Origin: Clostridia bacterium
Lineage (GTDB): Bacteria > Bacillota > Clostridia > Lachnospirales > Lachnospiraceae
Reading direction: 5' to 3'
Assembly (NCBI GenBank): GCA_910575625.1
Contig: CAJTFD010000019.1
Coordinates: 1 to 54,190 of the forward strand
DNA length: 54,190 nucleotides
The number at the start of each line of letters is the position of its first letter. Position 1 is the stretch's first letter. Of the stretch, positions 26,089 to 34,529 are shown piece by piece. The position numbers and the translations under genes were made by a program. The notes under the pieces were generated by a model, which worked only from the letters and a program-made list of their open reading frames with translations, was not told the origin of the DNA and made no database searches.

Positions 26089-26156
26089 AAAATCACCTGC
26101 CTTTAAAAGAAAAACATCAGTTATCTGCTTCTATTATACAGTAAAAATACAGAAAA

Positions 26157-26194
26157 AAGGAACCTTTTACAATTTTAAATGTAAAAGATTCCTT
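26157..26194. terminator. Subterminal hairpin, right end of IS4-type element
   Basis: AAGGAA-C-CTTTTACA, 8-nt loop, TGTAAAAG-A-TTCCTT. Counterpart of the hairpin at the left end. Confidence 0.5.
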
Positions 26195-26392
26195 AAGTTT
26201 ATGACATTATGTAATATCAACGGTTTACAGGCTCCAATAATATGATTATACTATTCGAACTCCTCGGCGGATAGCTTGAACTGACTGTTTTTCCCTCATT
26301 TTTCAAGCATTTATTATCCATATTTTTCAAAAATCCCTCTCGTTTTTGTGCCAGTTCATTTTTTTAGAGCCAAAATAGAGCCATTCATTCTC

Positions 26393-28024
26393 TTATCCAA
26401 TTATATATTCCAATACAGCATTCATAGATAAATTGTAAATATTTCTTGCTCTAACCGGTCCAATTAAATAGGCTCTTTGTAAATCCGATTCTGATGCATT
26501 TAAAATATCAATCAACTTACAAAATTCCTTTTTTTTGATTTCATTTTTTTGATATTCGTATATATCCAAAATATCTATAGGTTTATTTAATAGTGCTAAT
26601 AAATCAATCCCTCCATCATCTAAATTGATATTATTTTTTATTTGCTCTAACTCTATAAATGCTACTGAATTTGCTCCATATTCAGTAACTATCTTTATTG
26701 ACAAGCCTTTCCTTAATTTATTAATATAAGAAGACAAATCCAGTTCTGATGTACTTGCTGCAACAATCCCCATATTTATCTGATATCTATTATATACATT
26801 TCCTCTAATCTTATATCCTTCTGTGTGCAAAACAACAATTCCTGCATATTCTAAAATACTTATCGCTTTCTTTACTAATTCTGGGGCATCTTTATGTATT
26901 ATAAAATATATCGTTTGTTTGTCATAATCTTTCTCATTCTCAGAACGTGCATTTTTATTTTGTGTTTCTACCAAAACTTTATCTTCTATAAACTCTCTTC
27001 CCCAATCAACTATTTCTTTATATGCCTTAAACTTTTCGCCTAATTTCGTATATTCATTCCACATTTGGGTTCTATAAAAATCTTTTAGGGTCGAATTAAC
27101 GTTTGCCTTTTTTAATGATGTTAATTTTTCACTTGCTTCATAGATACTTTTTAGCAGTACACGAGGATTACCTGTTGCAGCAAAAATCAACGAATCAAGC
27201 AATTCTCCATTTTGACTCAAAATATTATAAGTTCTATTATCTACTTGACGTTCAATAATATCCCTCATTTTCTCCACATAATCTTCAGCTAAAATATCTT
27301 TCTCTACCCTTTTTACAATAGAATCATGGAAAACTTCAAATGTCCCATATGATGTTATTCCCGGATACACCGCAGCCTTGCAGCAGATTTTAGAATCTCT
27401 CAAATCTCTAAATAACGTAAAAAATTCCCTCTGTTGTTTAGGCAAAAAATTGTGACAAGCTTCATCAAACAAAAAAATAATACTTTTCATATTCAATTCA
27501 TCACAAATTGAATGTATCAACTGCTTAAAATAATCAATATCATCTACAAAAGGCGTTGTTGATTCGTCATCAAATCCTCCTTTTTTCCATGACTTCTCCA
27601 ATTTCTCAATCAGTTGGTTCATTTTTATTGCTAACTCGTCTGTTTCTTCACTCTCTTTTCCCAATAATAACGAAAAAATATTTTTTGTTTTTAATAAACC
27701 TAATTCTTTTAATTGCCCTTGAAGTGCAAATAAAATCTTTGACAACATCCATTTCTTAAATTTCTCTTCTTTATTATCCACCAATGCAGCCGATGAAAAA
27801 CTAATAAAAACAGGAAGTATTCTATTTGTTTCAAAGTTCTCCAATAACTCCTTTTCCGCAACTTTAAGCAGCATGGTCTTCCCTGTTCCTCTGCTCCCTA
27901 TCAAAAGCCCAGTAACATTACTTTTTAAAAATTCTATGTTCTCTCTATCATGTTTTGTATCAACATAGAATTTACTAATTTCTTCTATTGATAAATCTTC
28001 TGTTCTTAACGTAAAACTTATCAT
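26393..28024 (-). CDS. ORC/STAND-like P-loop ATPase, candidate defence protein
   Basis: A 543-residue protein, not matched to a named family. The N-terminal ATPase has Walker A LIGSRGTGKT (41-50), Walker B IIFLFDE (182-188), a sensor-like AAVYPGITSYG (217-227) and GNPR (285-288). This layout is like ORC/Cdc6- and STAND-type AAA+ proteins rather than transporters or helicases. Residues 390-440 (AISILEYAGIVVLHTEGYKI, then RYQINMGIVAA) look like a winged helix. The end (LQRAYLIGPVRARNIYNLSM) resembles a helix-hairpin-helix DNA-binding turn. Its ATG overlaps the stop of the HEPN-like gene (TAATG). The gene is markedly AT-rich against its neighbours, suggesting recent transfer. Role in antiphage or plasmid defence is inferred. 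Confidence 0.6.
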   Translation of the reverse strand: MISFTLRTEDLSIEEISKFYVDTKHDRENIEFLKSNVTGLLIGSRGTGKTMLLKVAEKELLENFETNRILPVFISFSSAALVDNKEEKFKKWMLSKILFALQGQLKELGLLKTKNIFSLLLGKESEETDELAIKMNQLIEKLEKSWKKGGFDDESTTPFVDDIDYFKQLIHSICDELNMKSIIFLFDEACHNFLPKQQREFFTLFRDLRDSKICCKAAVYPGITSYGTFEVFHDSIVKRVEKDILAEDYVEKMRDIIERQVDNRTYNILSQNGELLDSLIFAATGNPRVLLKSIYEASEKLTSLKKANVNSTLKDFYRTQMWNEYTKLGEKFKAYKEIVDWGREFIEDKVLVETQNKNARSENEKDYDKQTIYFIIHKDAPELVKKAISILEYAGIVVLHTEGYKIRGNVYNRYQINMGIVAASTSELDLSSYINKLRKGLSIKIVTEYGANSVAFIELEQIKNNINLDDGGIDLLALLNKPIDILDIYEYQKNEIKKKEFCKLIDILNASESDLQRAYLIGPVRARNIYNLSMNAVLEYIIG

Positions 28025-28725
28025 TATTCCCAGTACCCCTTTACCTTCTCTAATGTATTAGTTAATTGCAGCCTCTTTAAATTCTTTTCTATTGTATTTT
28101 TATACGTTTCATCAATACCTATGTTTAAATTACTGTGCCTTATAAGTAGCAATGCAATTATAACATTAGTTAAATCGTAAAACATATTTAAAAATTCCAT
28201 CAATGTATTTTTATCATAATTTATTATCTGATGCTTTACCGTATACATATATTCATATTTTCCATGTACAAACTGAGAACAATCCCTATAAACTTTTCTA
28301 CATAGACTAAATAAGTTTTCAAATTCATCTTCACAAAATAGTGCAAGATACTTTTTGTTTAGCACTCCTATATTTTCATTTTCTAGCACTGACCATTTAA
28401 CATCATACTTATCTTGCTTCCAAAATAAATATTCATAATTATGATCCAAAAAATACACATATGTTAATGATAATTCTATTCCACTTCTCAAACTAATATA
28501 AGCATTCCTATATAGAGCTTGTAATCCCGAATATAAACCTGAAATCAAGTCATGTATTATTTCTTTTAATATGATTTGAGTATCATTATTAATGTGACTT
28601 GTAATTTCTTCAATTACTTCTATATTTAATGAAATCTCACTCAATTTTTTATCATTTTCTTTTATTGATTTTGATATATTATCATCCAACCTATTTTTAA
28701 AACTTTCTATTAAATCTCCTATCAT
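28024..28725 (-). CDS. HEPN-like protein, partner of the ATPase
   Basis: A 233-residue, almost entirely helical protein. The hallmark is RKVYRDCSQFVHGKYEY at 143-159: Arg147-x6-His154 followed by Gly fits the R-x4-6-H active site of HEPN ribonucleases (compare the common S-x-YVHG ending). An N-terminal coiled-coil region (1-60) and YRNAYISLRSGIELSLTYVY precede it. It comes first in a two-gene unit with the P-loop ATPase (1-bp stop/start overlap). A -10 box TATAAT lies about 60 bp upstream, and GGGTGA is a distant ribosome site. HEPN plus ATPase is a recurrent toxin/abortive-infection layout; function here is inferred. Confidence 0.5.
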   Translation of the reverse strand: MIGDLIESFKNRLDDNISKSIKENDKKLSEISLNIEVIEEITSHINNDTQIILKEIIHDLISGLYSGLQALYRNAYISLRSGIELSLTYVYFLDHNYEYLFWKQDKYDVKWSVLENENIGVLNKKYLALFCEDEFENLFSLCRKVYRDCSQFVHGKYEYMYTVKHQIINYDKNTLMEFLNMFYDLTNVIIALLLIRHSNLNIGIDETYKNTIEKNLKRLQLTNTLEKVKGYWE

Positions 28726-28826
28726 GAATTTTCTTATTCACCCTTTCTCATTAACGTAATCGCAAAAACATATATTATAGTTTTGTATCGTGTAAATACT
28801 TCATTCGCAAAATATTTTTGCAAACA

Positions 28827-29243
28827 TTATCTGCCCCTATGCTTCTCCTTCCTTTTTTGCTGTTTCAGTTCAAACTGTCGCTGTTTCTCTGCTTCTCGCT
28901 GCTCCCAGCTCACAATTTTGCGTTCAGTTTTCAACTGCTCCTGCTGTAATTTCAAAGCCTGTTGTGATTTTGTTCCTATTCCGTTATTCTGTACCTGTTT
29001 CCGCACTTCACGTTGTACCCGTTTAGGATTGTGCCCAGCTTCTTTTACATCCGTTGCCACAGCCGGACTAAATCGTAACCGATAGTATTTTTTCAGAACG
29101 AAGTCATATACCTCATAGTCTTTTGGTTCTGCGCCAAACGTAACCTTACACACAGATAGCTTTCCGTCTGATACACGTTCAAACACTCCCACCCAAAAAG
29201 GTTCTTCAAAAAATACTGTCAACTTTCCCAATACTTTGTCCAT
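28827..29243 (-). CDS. yjdF: YjdF-family protein (DUF2992)
   Basis: A 138-residue protein with the conserved start GKLTVFFEEPFWVGVFERVS, CKVTFGAEPKDYEVYDFVLK, then RFSPAVATDVKEAGHNPKRV and a charged Gln/Glu/Lys-rich helical tail (QREAEKQRQFELKQQKRKEK). The family is linked to the yjdF (azaaromatic-sensing) riboswitch and thought to help the cell deal with toxic planar azaaromatic compounds; the biochemical role is unknown. AAGGAGG lies 8 bp before the ATG at 29243. The leader upstream fits the riboswitch. Confidence 0.88.
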   Translation of the reverse strand: MDKVLGKLTVFFEEPFWVGVFERVSDGKLSVCKVTFGAEPKDYEVYDFVLKKYYRLRFSPAVATDVKEAGHNPKRVQREVRKQVQNNGIGTKSQQALKLQQEQLKTERKIVSWEQREAEKQRQFELKQQKRKEKHRGR

Positions 29244-29279
29244 GACAATTCCTCCTTAAAATAATTGTAATGAACAAAG

Positions 29280-29365
29280 AGCGGACGACCCTAAGGAGAG
29301 AGGGCTACTTACACCCAAATGGTGCGACTGGACTACCTACCAGTTCTGCAAGTTTGCCTTGCCGT
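29280..29365 (-). ncRNA. Probable yjdF (azaaromatic) riboswitch
   Basis: The leader of yjdF, read on the minus strand, contains AACTTGCAGAACTGGTAGGT, then AGTCCAG, GGGTGTAAGTAGCCCTCTC and TTAGGGTCGTCCGC. The pairings CTGG/CCAG and GAGAGGG/CCCT-type stems, the GUAGGUAG and GUGUAAGUAGCCC words and the gene context fit my memory of the yjdF motif. In that class ligand binding exposes the ribosome site. Not checked against a covariance model. Confidence 0.6.
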
Positions 29366-29483
29366 TGTGTTTTTATCTTTGCACCTATATATTACCACAT
29401 AATCGCCTATTTTTCCATAAAAATGTGGCAATCCGCTTGATATTACAAACTGCCACATAACTATTTCCCTTATCTGCATTAAC

Positions 29484-29507
29484 TTACATGGTGCTAGCAC
29501 CATGTAA
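29484..29507. repeat. Perfect 24-bp palindrome, left of IS1182-type element
   Basis: Core ACATGGTGCTAGCACCATGT with outer TT/AA. Same 20-bp core as at 31061-31080 on the other side of the element. Confidence 0.9.
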
Positions 29508-31061
29508 GACTGTAGACAAAGAGAGGTGCCGGAGCCAGACTCCAACACCTCTCTTTTATCTTGAGATATATCTTCTTTAAAATATACGGATGTTCCTGGG
29601 ATGGCACCCCCCTCTCTCCTTTCTGGCAAGGATCCTTGCTAGTTTCTTTAAGTCCATACACGCAAAGGTAAGCCCGGCTTTCATCTCCATCCGTGCCTTC
29701 CCTATGTATTGTGTATAACGGAACCCGTGTTGTTCTTTCGCAGTCCCGAAGATCCTCTCTATGGTCTCCTTCCTCTGGGCATAGATATCCTTGTCTCCAC
29801 GGGTATGGCGGATGTCCTCCACTGTCTCCATATATCCTTCCCATACATGTCTTGTGACTGTCTTGACATGGCTCTTGCTGTGGGTGCATCTCTCAAGGCT
29901 CGGACAATGGGCGCAGCGGGTCCCACAACTCTCATACTCCCTATACCCTCCCCTGTCTGTTGTCCGGTATGGCAGGATGTGCTCCTCCGGGCAGATATAA
30001 CAGTCATAGTACTCGTCATATACATACTCATACTTCTTAAAAAACATCTCTTGTCATCGGTCGTTTGTAAGGCAGCAGCGGCTGGACGCCGTCTGTGAGC
30101 AGCTCATGCGCGATCGCAGGCGTCCGGTATCCAGCGTCCATCATGACCATCTCTGGAGCATATCCCTTTATCTTATCATATAAAGGCTTAAAAGTGCGGC
30201 TGTCATGCTCGTTCCCAGGATGGACGATATACCCCAGGATCCAGCCATTCCTGTCACAGGCAGTCTCTACGGCATAGGCAGAGACGTGTTTGTGTTCCCC
30301 TTTCCTAAACCAGCCACTCTCTGGGTCTGTCGTACTACATTTACGGGTCTTTTCCTCATCCCCACCGGCGCTCCCGCCGGATGGTGGGTCATTGCGGTCT
30401 TTATCCTTTAACGGTTTTTTCCCATGGCGTTCCCGATCCTGTGCGATCTCCTTTTTCAGCTCATCCTCATACCATAAGGCCTCATCATGCACTGTCTGTC
30501 CCTGCATCTTTTTACTGTCTGCACAGGCTTTTACATGGGTAGCATCCACAAAGATATGGCTGGTGTCTACCAGACCTGCATCCATACACTGCCCCAGGAC
30601 ATGGGCAAAGATCTGCTCAAAGAGGTCCGTATCTTTAAAACGGCGGGTGTAGTTTTTCCCAAAGGTAGAAAAATGCGGGACTGGATCCATCATGTCCAGT
30701 CCTAAAGACCAGCGGTAGGCCACATTGACCTCGATCCCACGGATGGTCTGGCGCATGCTGCGGATCCCATAGAGGTATTGTATGAACGGGATCTTGATCA
30801 GCATGGCCGGATCCATGCTCGGCCGTCCGTTGTCATGGCAGTATCTCTCCTCCACAAGGTCATAGATGGAGCTCCAGTCGATGGCCCTGTCGATCAGCCG
30901 GAGCAAGTGGTCTTGGGGGACCATATCGTCCATACAGAAGACCATCATCTGGTCCCTCTTCTCATCTATCTTTTTTGTCATCATAAAAAACACCGCCTTT
31001 CTGATATCTTTCATTATACCAGAGAGACGGTCATAAATATAGCACTTTGTCTACAGTCTGA
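29505..31061 (-). mobile_element. IS1182-type insertion sequence, copy B
   Basis: About 1.56 kb. Terminal inverted repeats GACTGTAGACAAAG (29508) and CTTTGTCTACAGTC (to 31058) are perfect over 14 bp and extend as T(A/C)A outward. Both ends abut copies of the same palindrome, so the target was a hairpin-forming sequence. One transposase on the minus strand, broken by a single frame break. A truncated relative lies at 8433-9548. Confidence 0.75.
29577..31014 (-). pseudogene. IS1182-family transposase, one frameshift
   Basis: Transposase of about 470 residues read in two frames. The N-terminal part (FMMTKKIDEKRDQMMVFCMD to KRPMTRDVF) includes DMVPQDHLLRLIDRAIDW, the first Asp region HIFVDATHVKACADSKK and the second MMDAGYRT. 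The second frame starts at KKYEYVYDEYYDCYICPEEH and ends with ETIERIFGTAKEQHGFRYTQ (catalytic Glu) and the ARIL tail. The break is at GATGTTTTTTAAG near 30040, where one more base (GATGG) would restore the frame. Copy A lacks this segment, so it gives no comparison. Confidence 0.8.
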
Positions 31062-31082
31062 CATGGTGCTAGCACCATGTCA
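31059..31082. repeat. Perfect 24-bp palindrome, right of IS1182-type element
   Basis: Core ACATGGTGCTAGCACCATGT with outer TG/CA. It matches the left copy except at the second and penultimate positions. Confidence 0.9.
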
Positions 31083-31126
31083 AAATAATAAATAAGGAAA
31101 TATTTACCGTCCCTATTTCCACTTAC

Positions 31127-31495
31127 CTACTTAATATCATATTTTTCAATCCATTCATACATTGCTTTAACTACAGGTCTTAACCCTTTTCCCATTTCGG
31201 ACATATAGTATTCAACCTTTGGAGGAACTTGTGGATATTCCTTACGAACAATAAGCCCATCTTTTTCCAACTCTTTTAATTGACTTGTCAACATTTTATG
31301 CGTGATTGGCGCAAGCAAGCGTTTTAGTTCCCCATATCTTAACACTTCATGAAACGCCAACATATATATTATTCTTAATTTCCATTTTCCACCAATCATT
31401 CCCACAATCGTTTCAAATCTTTCATATCCAAAATTTTGAAGATAGCAAGGTTCTTTTTTCACAATATTACTCTCCTTTTTGATAGTATCATACAA
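31127..31495 (-). CDS. HxlR-family transcriptional regulator
   Basis: A 122-residue winged-helix regulator. CYLQNFGYERFETIVGMIGG contains the conserved N-terminal Cys used by several HxlR proteins to sense electrophiles or oxidants. GKWKLRIIYMLAFHEVLRYG and ELKRLLAPITHKMLTSQLKE form the HTH, and VPPKVEYYMSEMGKGLRPVV the wing. It is divergent from the FMN-reductase gene at 33490, a classic HxlR-azoreductase pairing, but a 1.9-kb insertion sequence now lies in the shared promoter region. Gene intact; control of the reductase is probably lost or altered. Confidence 0.88.
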   Translation of the reverse strand: MYDTIKKESNIVKKEPCYLQNFGYERFETIVGMIGGKWKLRIIYMLAFHEVLRYGELKRLLAPITHKMLTSQLKELEKDGLIVRKEYPQVPPKVEYYMSEMGKGLRPVVKAMYEWIEKYDIK

Positions 31496-31535
31496 AAAAG
31501 TTCGTACTTTTCAAAAAGTATTATATACCACTATA

Positions 31536-31543
31536 ATAAAAAA
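31536..31543. repeat. 8-bp target duplication, left copy
   Basis: ATAAAAAA, identical to 33466-33473 at the other end of the inserted element. Confidence 0.8.
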
Positions 31544-31641
31544 GGTAGTGTCAAGTAATTTATGAAAAACTGAGCTGCAAAAAACAGGCTCAAATGAACC
31601 TTGAAAACTGTAGATATCGACTCCGAAAAGCTCTCCGAGGG

Positions 31642-31708
31642 CTTAGGGCGTTGCCCTAAGAATCCACAAGGGACCAGTCCCTTGACCCAGTTTCGGGCTT
31701 TGCCCGAA
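31642..31708. repeat. Three consecutive short hairpins inside the insertion sequence
   Basis: CTTAGGGC-GTT-GCCCTAAG (31642-31660), CAAGGGAC-CA-GTCCCTTG (31667-31684) and TTCGGGC-TTT-GCCCGAA (31692-31708), spaced 6-7 nt apart. They lie downstream of the transposase stop. Similar hairpin chains occur near mobile-element genes in many Firmicutes; role unknown. Confidence 0.7.
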
Positions 31709-31843
31709 CCCATCCTCGCCGGAAGGCAGGAAATGGGCGCAGTGGCCCCTTTTCTGACAGACAGGATCATCCGTGAGCCTTATGTCAATAGACTTTCGCG
31801 CCATATCCTCACCGCCTGACGGCGGCTGCGGTATTCCACGGTT

Positions 31844-33317
31844 CTATTGACAACAGCTCCGCTCCGGCGCAGAGCCGCCGTTTTTCTGCTGGTTTAGGAT
31901 GGTCTGCTGGCCAAGGAAGATGAGAAGCTGCCATTTTCCAGGCATGTTGTCAGCGCCCCGCAGCATTTCTACTTCGTTAAGAACTTTGTAGTTCTTGTGT
32001 TTATGCGGACGGAGAAAGTTATAGTATGCGACCCAGAGGGCAAGGTCATAGTTGGCACCGTCGATGTGGTCAAAGCCGTTTGTGTGACGGTAAGATGCCT
32101 TATAAGTACGGTTAAGCCGTTCGATCATCTGTTTGTAGGGACGGTGTTCTTTGGAAACAGCATCGTCGTTGGTAAGTCCGATCACCTGAGTGATTTTGAA
32201 TGTAAAATCGTTTCCCAGCTTTTTTGCAAATTCCATTGCGGCGAGCGGGTAGGCGCTGTAACCGTCAGCAATGAACTTAAAGTTTTCCGGCAGTTTTGCA
32301 AGTCCCCGGAAAGCCATACGCATAGCGAGGATACAGGGGCCGACACCACGGTTATCAGATATCTGGTAGCCAATGATGGATCGGGATGCGGCATTCATAA
32401 TGAGCCAGACATAGGATTTGATCCCACGGATTTTGATATAGGTTTCATCGGCAGTAAAAACAGGCCCTTTTTCGTAGGGGTATTGGTCAACAAAAGGTTT
32501 CACGCAAATAGCTGCGGTCTTGCAGTGATCAGCGATCTGTTGGTGGGAAATGCCGATGTTGTACAGGTCTCTGAGAGCCTGCGAGGTTTTCCTAAGGGAG
32601 AGGCCAAGGTTGACGTGTAGGGTCAGGCACAAGGACATTACGTGGGCATTGTGCTTGCTGGATTTTAGGGATGAAGCATTTTTAGGCAGGGTATTGAGAT
32701 CCATGCTGAAAAAATCCATCGTGAACTCACGGTAGATATAGTGGAGTTTATATTTATTTTTGCCGTAGTCCTGCCTGAGATCTTCTTTATCTACCTTTTT
32801 GAGGTTGTAGAGGTAATAAGGATATTTGGGATTGATGCACTTATGGATGATAAAGTGTTTGCGCTCTTTCTTTGGGACCAGGGTATTGCCACAGTGGGGA
32901 CAGCGTAGTTTTACAGAGGAGAAGCGGCTTTCATCGGGTGAGGACCTTGCGCTGCAGACTTTGCAGAGAAGCTGTCCTTTGGAACCATTATTTTTATAAA
33001 GGAAAGGCTTCGGGGCATCACAGCGGGGGCAGGTACAGCTGTCCGGAATATCGCATTCTGACCGGCGGCTGACAGGGCGTATTTTCTTACCATAACGCTT
33101 TTCAAAGTAAGGGATGAGATCTTGATAAGTCCAGTCCTGCCGGAAGTCAGTGACAAGAGGGAGATCGTCAATTTTGAACTTCTGGTACTTTGGAGAATGG
33201 GAATCATCAAAAGCCCACTGTTTCAGGGGGGATATATCTGCAGATAAAATGAATCAGCCAGCAGTTTTGTTGGTAAAGAGATTGAATGAGAAAGAGTAAA
33301 TAGGTAATAATATCCAT
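31844..33317 (-). pseudogene. DDE transposase with zinc-ribbon N-terminus, frameshift in a C6 run
   Basis: Start ATG at 33317 (MDIITYLLFLIQSLYQQNCW) behind GAAAGGAAA. The first 30 codons run into the C6 run at 33226-33231, after which the protein continues in another frame as KQWAFDDSHSPKYQKFKIDD to the end at 31844. Two zinc-ribbon-like pairs follow (CTCPRCDAP...CKVC, then LRCPHCGNT). The DDE core is VFTADETYIKIRG (Asp), KFIADGYSAYP (Asp) and HRPYKQMIERLNRTYKASYR (Glu). About 490 residues if repaired. The zinc ribbons probably bind the element ends. Confidence 0.75.
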
Positions 33318-33465
33318 AAGCAATGATTTTCCTTTCAGTGTTTGTAGGATGGTAATAGTATTGACACAAAAAAGGGAGGTCATTGCTTTTTTCTTTGAAA
33401 AAGTGGTGAAACCCTTGAAATAATAAGGTTTGTTAAAAAAATATGGTAGTTAACTTGACACTACC

Positions 33466-33473
33466 ATAAAAAA
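33466..33473. repeat. 8-bp target duplication, right copy
   Basis: ATAAAAAA, matching 31536-31543. Removing the element and one copy restores a short divergent intergenic region of about 60 bp. Confidence 0.8.
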
Positions 33474-33489
33474 TGAAAGGGGAAAAGGA

Positions 33490-34170
33490 ATGAAGATCAT
33501 AATAATAAATGGAAGCTACAGAAAAAACGGAGCAACAGCATTGATACTACATGAAATGTATAAAAAATTGGGGACTTACCCTAACGTAGAAATTCAATTT
33601 TATAATGTTGCAGACTTAAATTTAAAATATTGTGTCGGCTGTTGCAAATGCTACGAAAGTGGTAAATGTATTTTTAATGATGACATTGAAAATTTATCAA
33701 AAAATATTGAAACAGCAGACGGTATTATAATAAGCTCTCCCACATATGCAAGCAATGTTTCCGGGCAAATGAAAGTTCTAATTGATCGGGGACATTTTGT
33801 GATAGAGCAATTACTATTCAGAAAATATGCGGTTAGTATATCGACATATGAAAATTATGGTGGCAAGGATACTTCTAAAGTATTAAATAGATTATTGTCT
33901 TATTCCGGGGCAACTATTTCTAATTCACTTTTCATTAAAGTACCCTTTTCTGCTAATCCATTAAGCGATTCTAAAACACAAAACAGAGTAAACAGGGCAA
34001 TGGATAAATTTTATAATGACATATATAAGCAAAAACCTTATTTATACCAAAAGATTAAGCATTTTATAATATTCAGATTTGGAATTTTCCCTTTTGTTAT
34101 CAAAAAAGGAAGCCAGTATCAAGGTGTTGTATCTAAATGGAAAAAGCAAGGTATTAAAGTGCTGATATGA
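33490..34170 (+). CDS. Flavodoxin-family NAD(P)H-dependent oxidoreductase
   Basis: A 226-residue flavodoxin-fold protein: IINGSYRKNGATALILHEM (FMN phosphate loop), YCVGCCKCYESGKCIFNDDI (Cys-rich segment) and SSPTYASNVSGQMKVLIDRG (second flavin contact). The tail (KPYLYQKIKHFIIFRFGIFP) is basic/hydrophobic and longer than in the copy at 6231. GGGGAAAAGGA precedes the ATG. It was divergent from the HxlR regulator before the insertion sequence separated them. Likely reduces quinones or azo compounds in the cytoplasm. The stop overlaps the following ORF (ATGA). Confidence 0.85.
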   Translation: MKIIIINGSYRKNGATALILHEMYKKLGTYPNVEIQFYNVADLNLKYCVGCCKCYESGKCIFNDDIENLSKNIETADGIIISSPTYASNVSGQMKVLIDRGHFVIEQLLFRKYAVSISTYENYGGKDTSKVLNRLLSYSGATISNSLFIKVPFSANPLSDSKTQNRVNRAMDKFYNDIYKQKPYLYQKIKHFIIFRFGIFPFVIKKGSQYQGVVSKWKKQGIKVLI

Positions 34171-34529
34171 GTAAATTATTAGTATTAGCACTTAACGAAC
34201 AAGAGGAAAAAGCGATTGACAAAATCATAATGGCAATATCTGATTGTATACAACTTGAACCTATACAGGTTGCTCCTGTTTCTATCCTGTCATTTCCGGG
34301 ACTGGAAATCAGACAGCACCAACGTCGGGTACTTCAAGACGGAAAGGAAATCCACCTTACCCACCTTGAATACAGTACCCTTGTACTCCTTGCCTCTAAT
34401 CCCGGCATTGTCCTCACACGGACACAAATATTTGAAGCTGTTTGGAACATGGATAGTGATAGCTACCATTCAAGCGTTGTCAATGTAATTTACAATATGC
34501 GGAAAAAGATAGAGCCGGACAGCAGGTAG
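34167..34529 (+). pseudogene. OmpR-type winged-helix DNA-binding protein, truncated by IS256-type element
   Basis: A short regulator type with no receiver phosphoacceptor: an N-terminal alpha/beta segment (MSKLLVLALNEQEEKAIDKI) and then a trans_reg_C winged helix (GLEIRQHQRRVLQDGKEIHL, HLEYSTLVLLASNPGIVLTR, SSVVNVIYNMRKKIEPDSR). Homologues continue about 15-20 residues through a V-x-GVGYKF wing. Here DSR is followed at once by a stop made by the IS256-type end (GTAGTGTAAA). The final wing strand is lost, so DNA binding is doubtful. Confidence 0.75.

Larger units (their letters stand above)
24594..26215 (-). mobile_element. IS4-family insertion sequence
   Basis: About 1.6 kb with imperfect terminal inverted repeats: AATGTCATTAACTGCAAG near 24607-24624 and its counterpart AATGTCATAAACTTAAGG read on the minus strand near 26190-26207. 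Each end carries a strong hairpin just inside the repeat. One transposase gene on the minus strand fills the element. Exact ends and target duplication could not be fixed. Confidence 0.6.
31544..33465 (-). mobile_element. 1922-bp DDE insertion sequence in HxlR/FMN-reductase promoter region
   Basis: Both ends read GGTAGTGTCAAGT inwards (31544 on plus, 33465 on minus), flanked by perfect 8-bp repeats ATAAAAAA. It carries one transposase gene on the minus strand and a 240-bp tail with three hairpins. The 8-bp duplication and DDE type fit IS6/IS240-like elements, but the length and zinc-ribbon N-terminus are unusual for IS6, so the family call is open. Confidence 0.75.

Noticed and set aside
26240..26265. 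tRNA-like T-loop word (GTTCGAAT on the minus strand) next to the IS4-type element
   Set aside because: No acceptor, D or anticodon stems can be built around it; it is not a tRNA gene, and an attachment-site role has no support.
30037..30047. Programmed frameshift in the IS1182-type transposase
   Set aside because: The poly-T is suggestive, but joining the frames needs a shift of +1 (or -2), and a simple missing G explains it; IS1182 transposases are normally single frames.
31531..31819. ORFs on both strands over the IS tail
   Set aside because: This stretch is explained by three consecutive hairpins and the IS terminal repeat; no ribosome site or family similarity.
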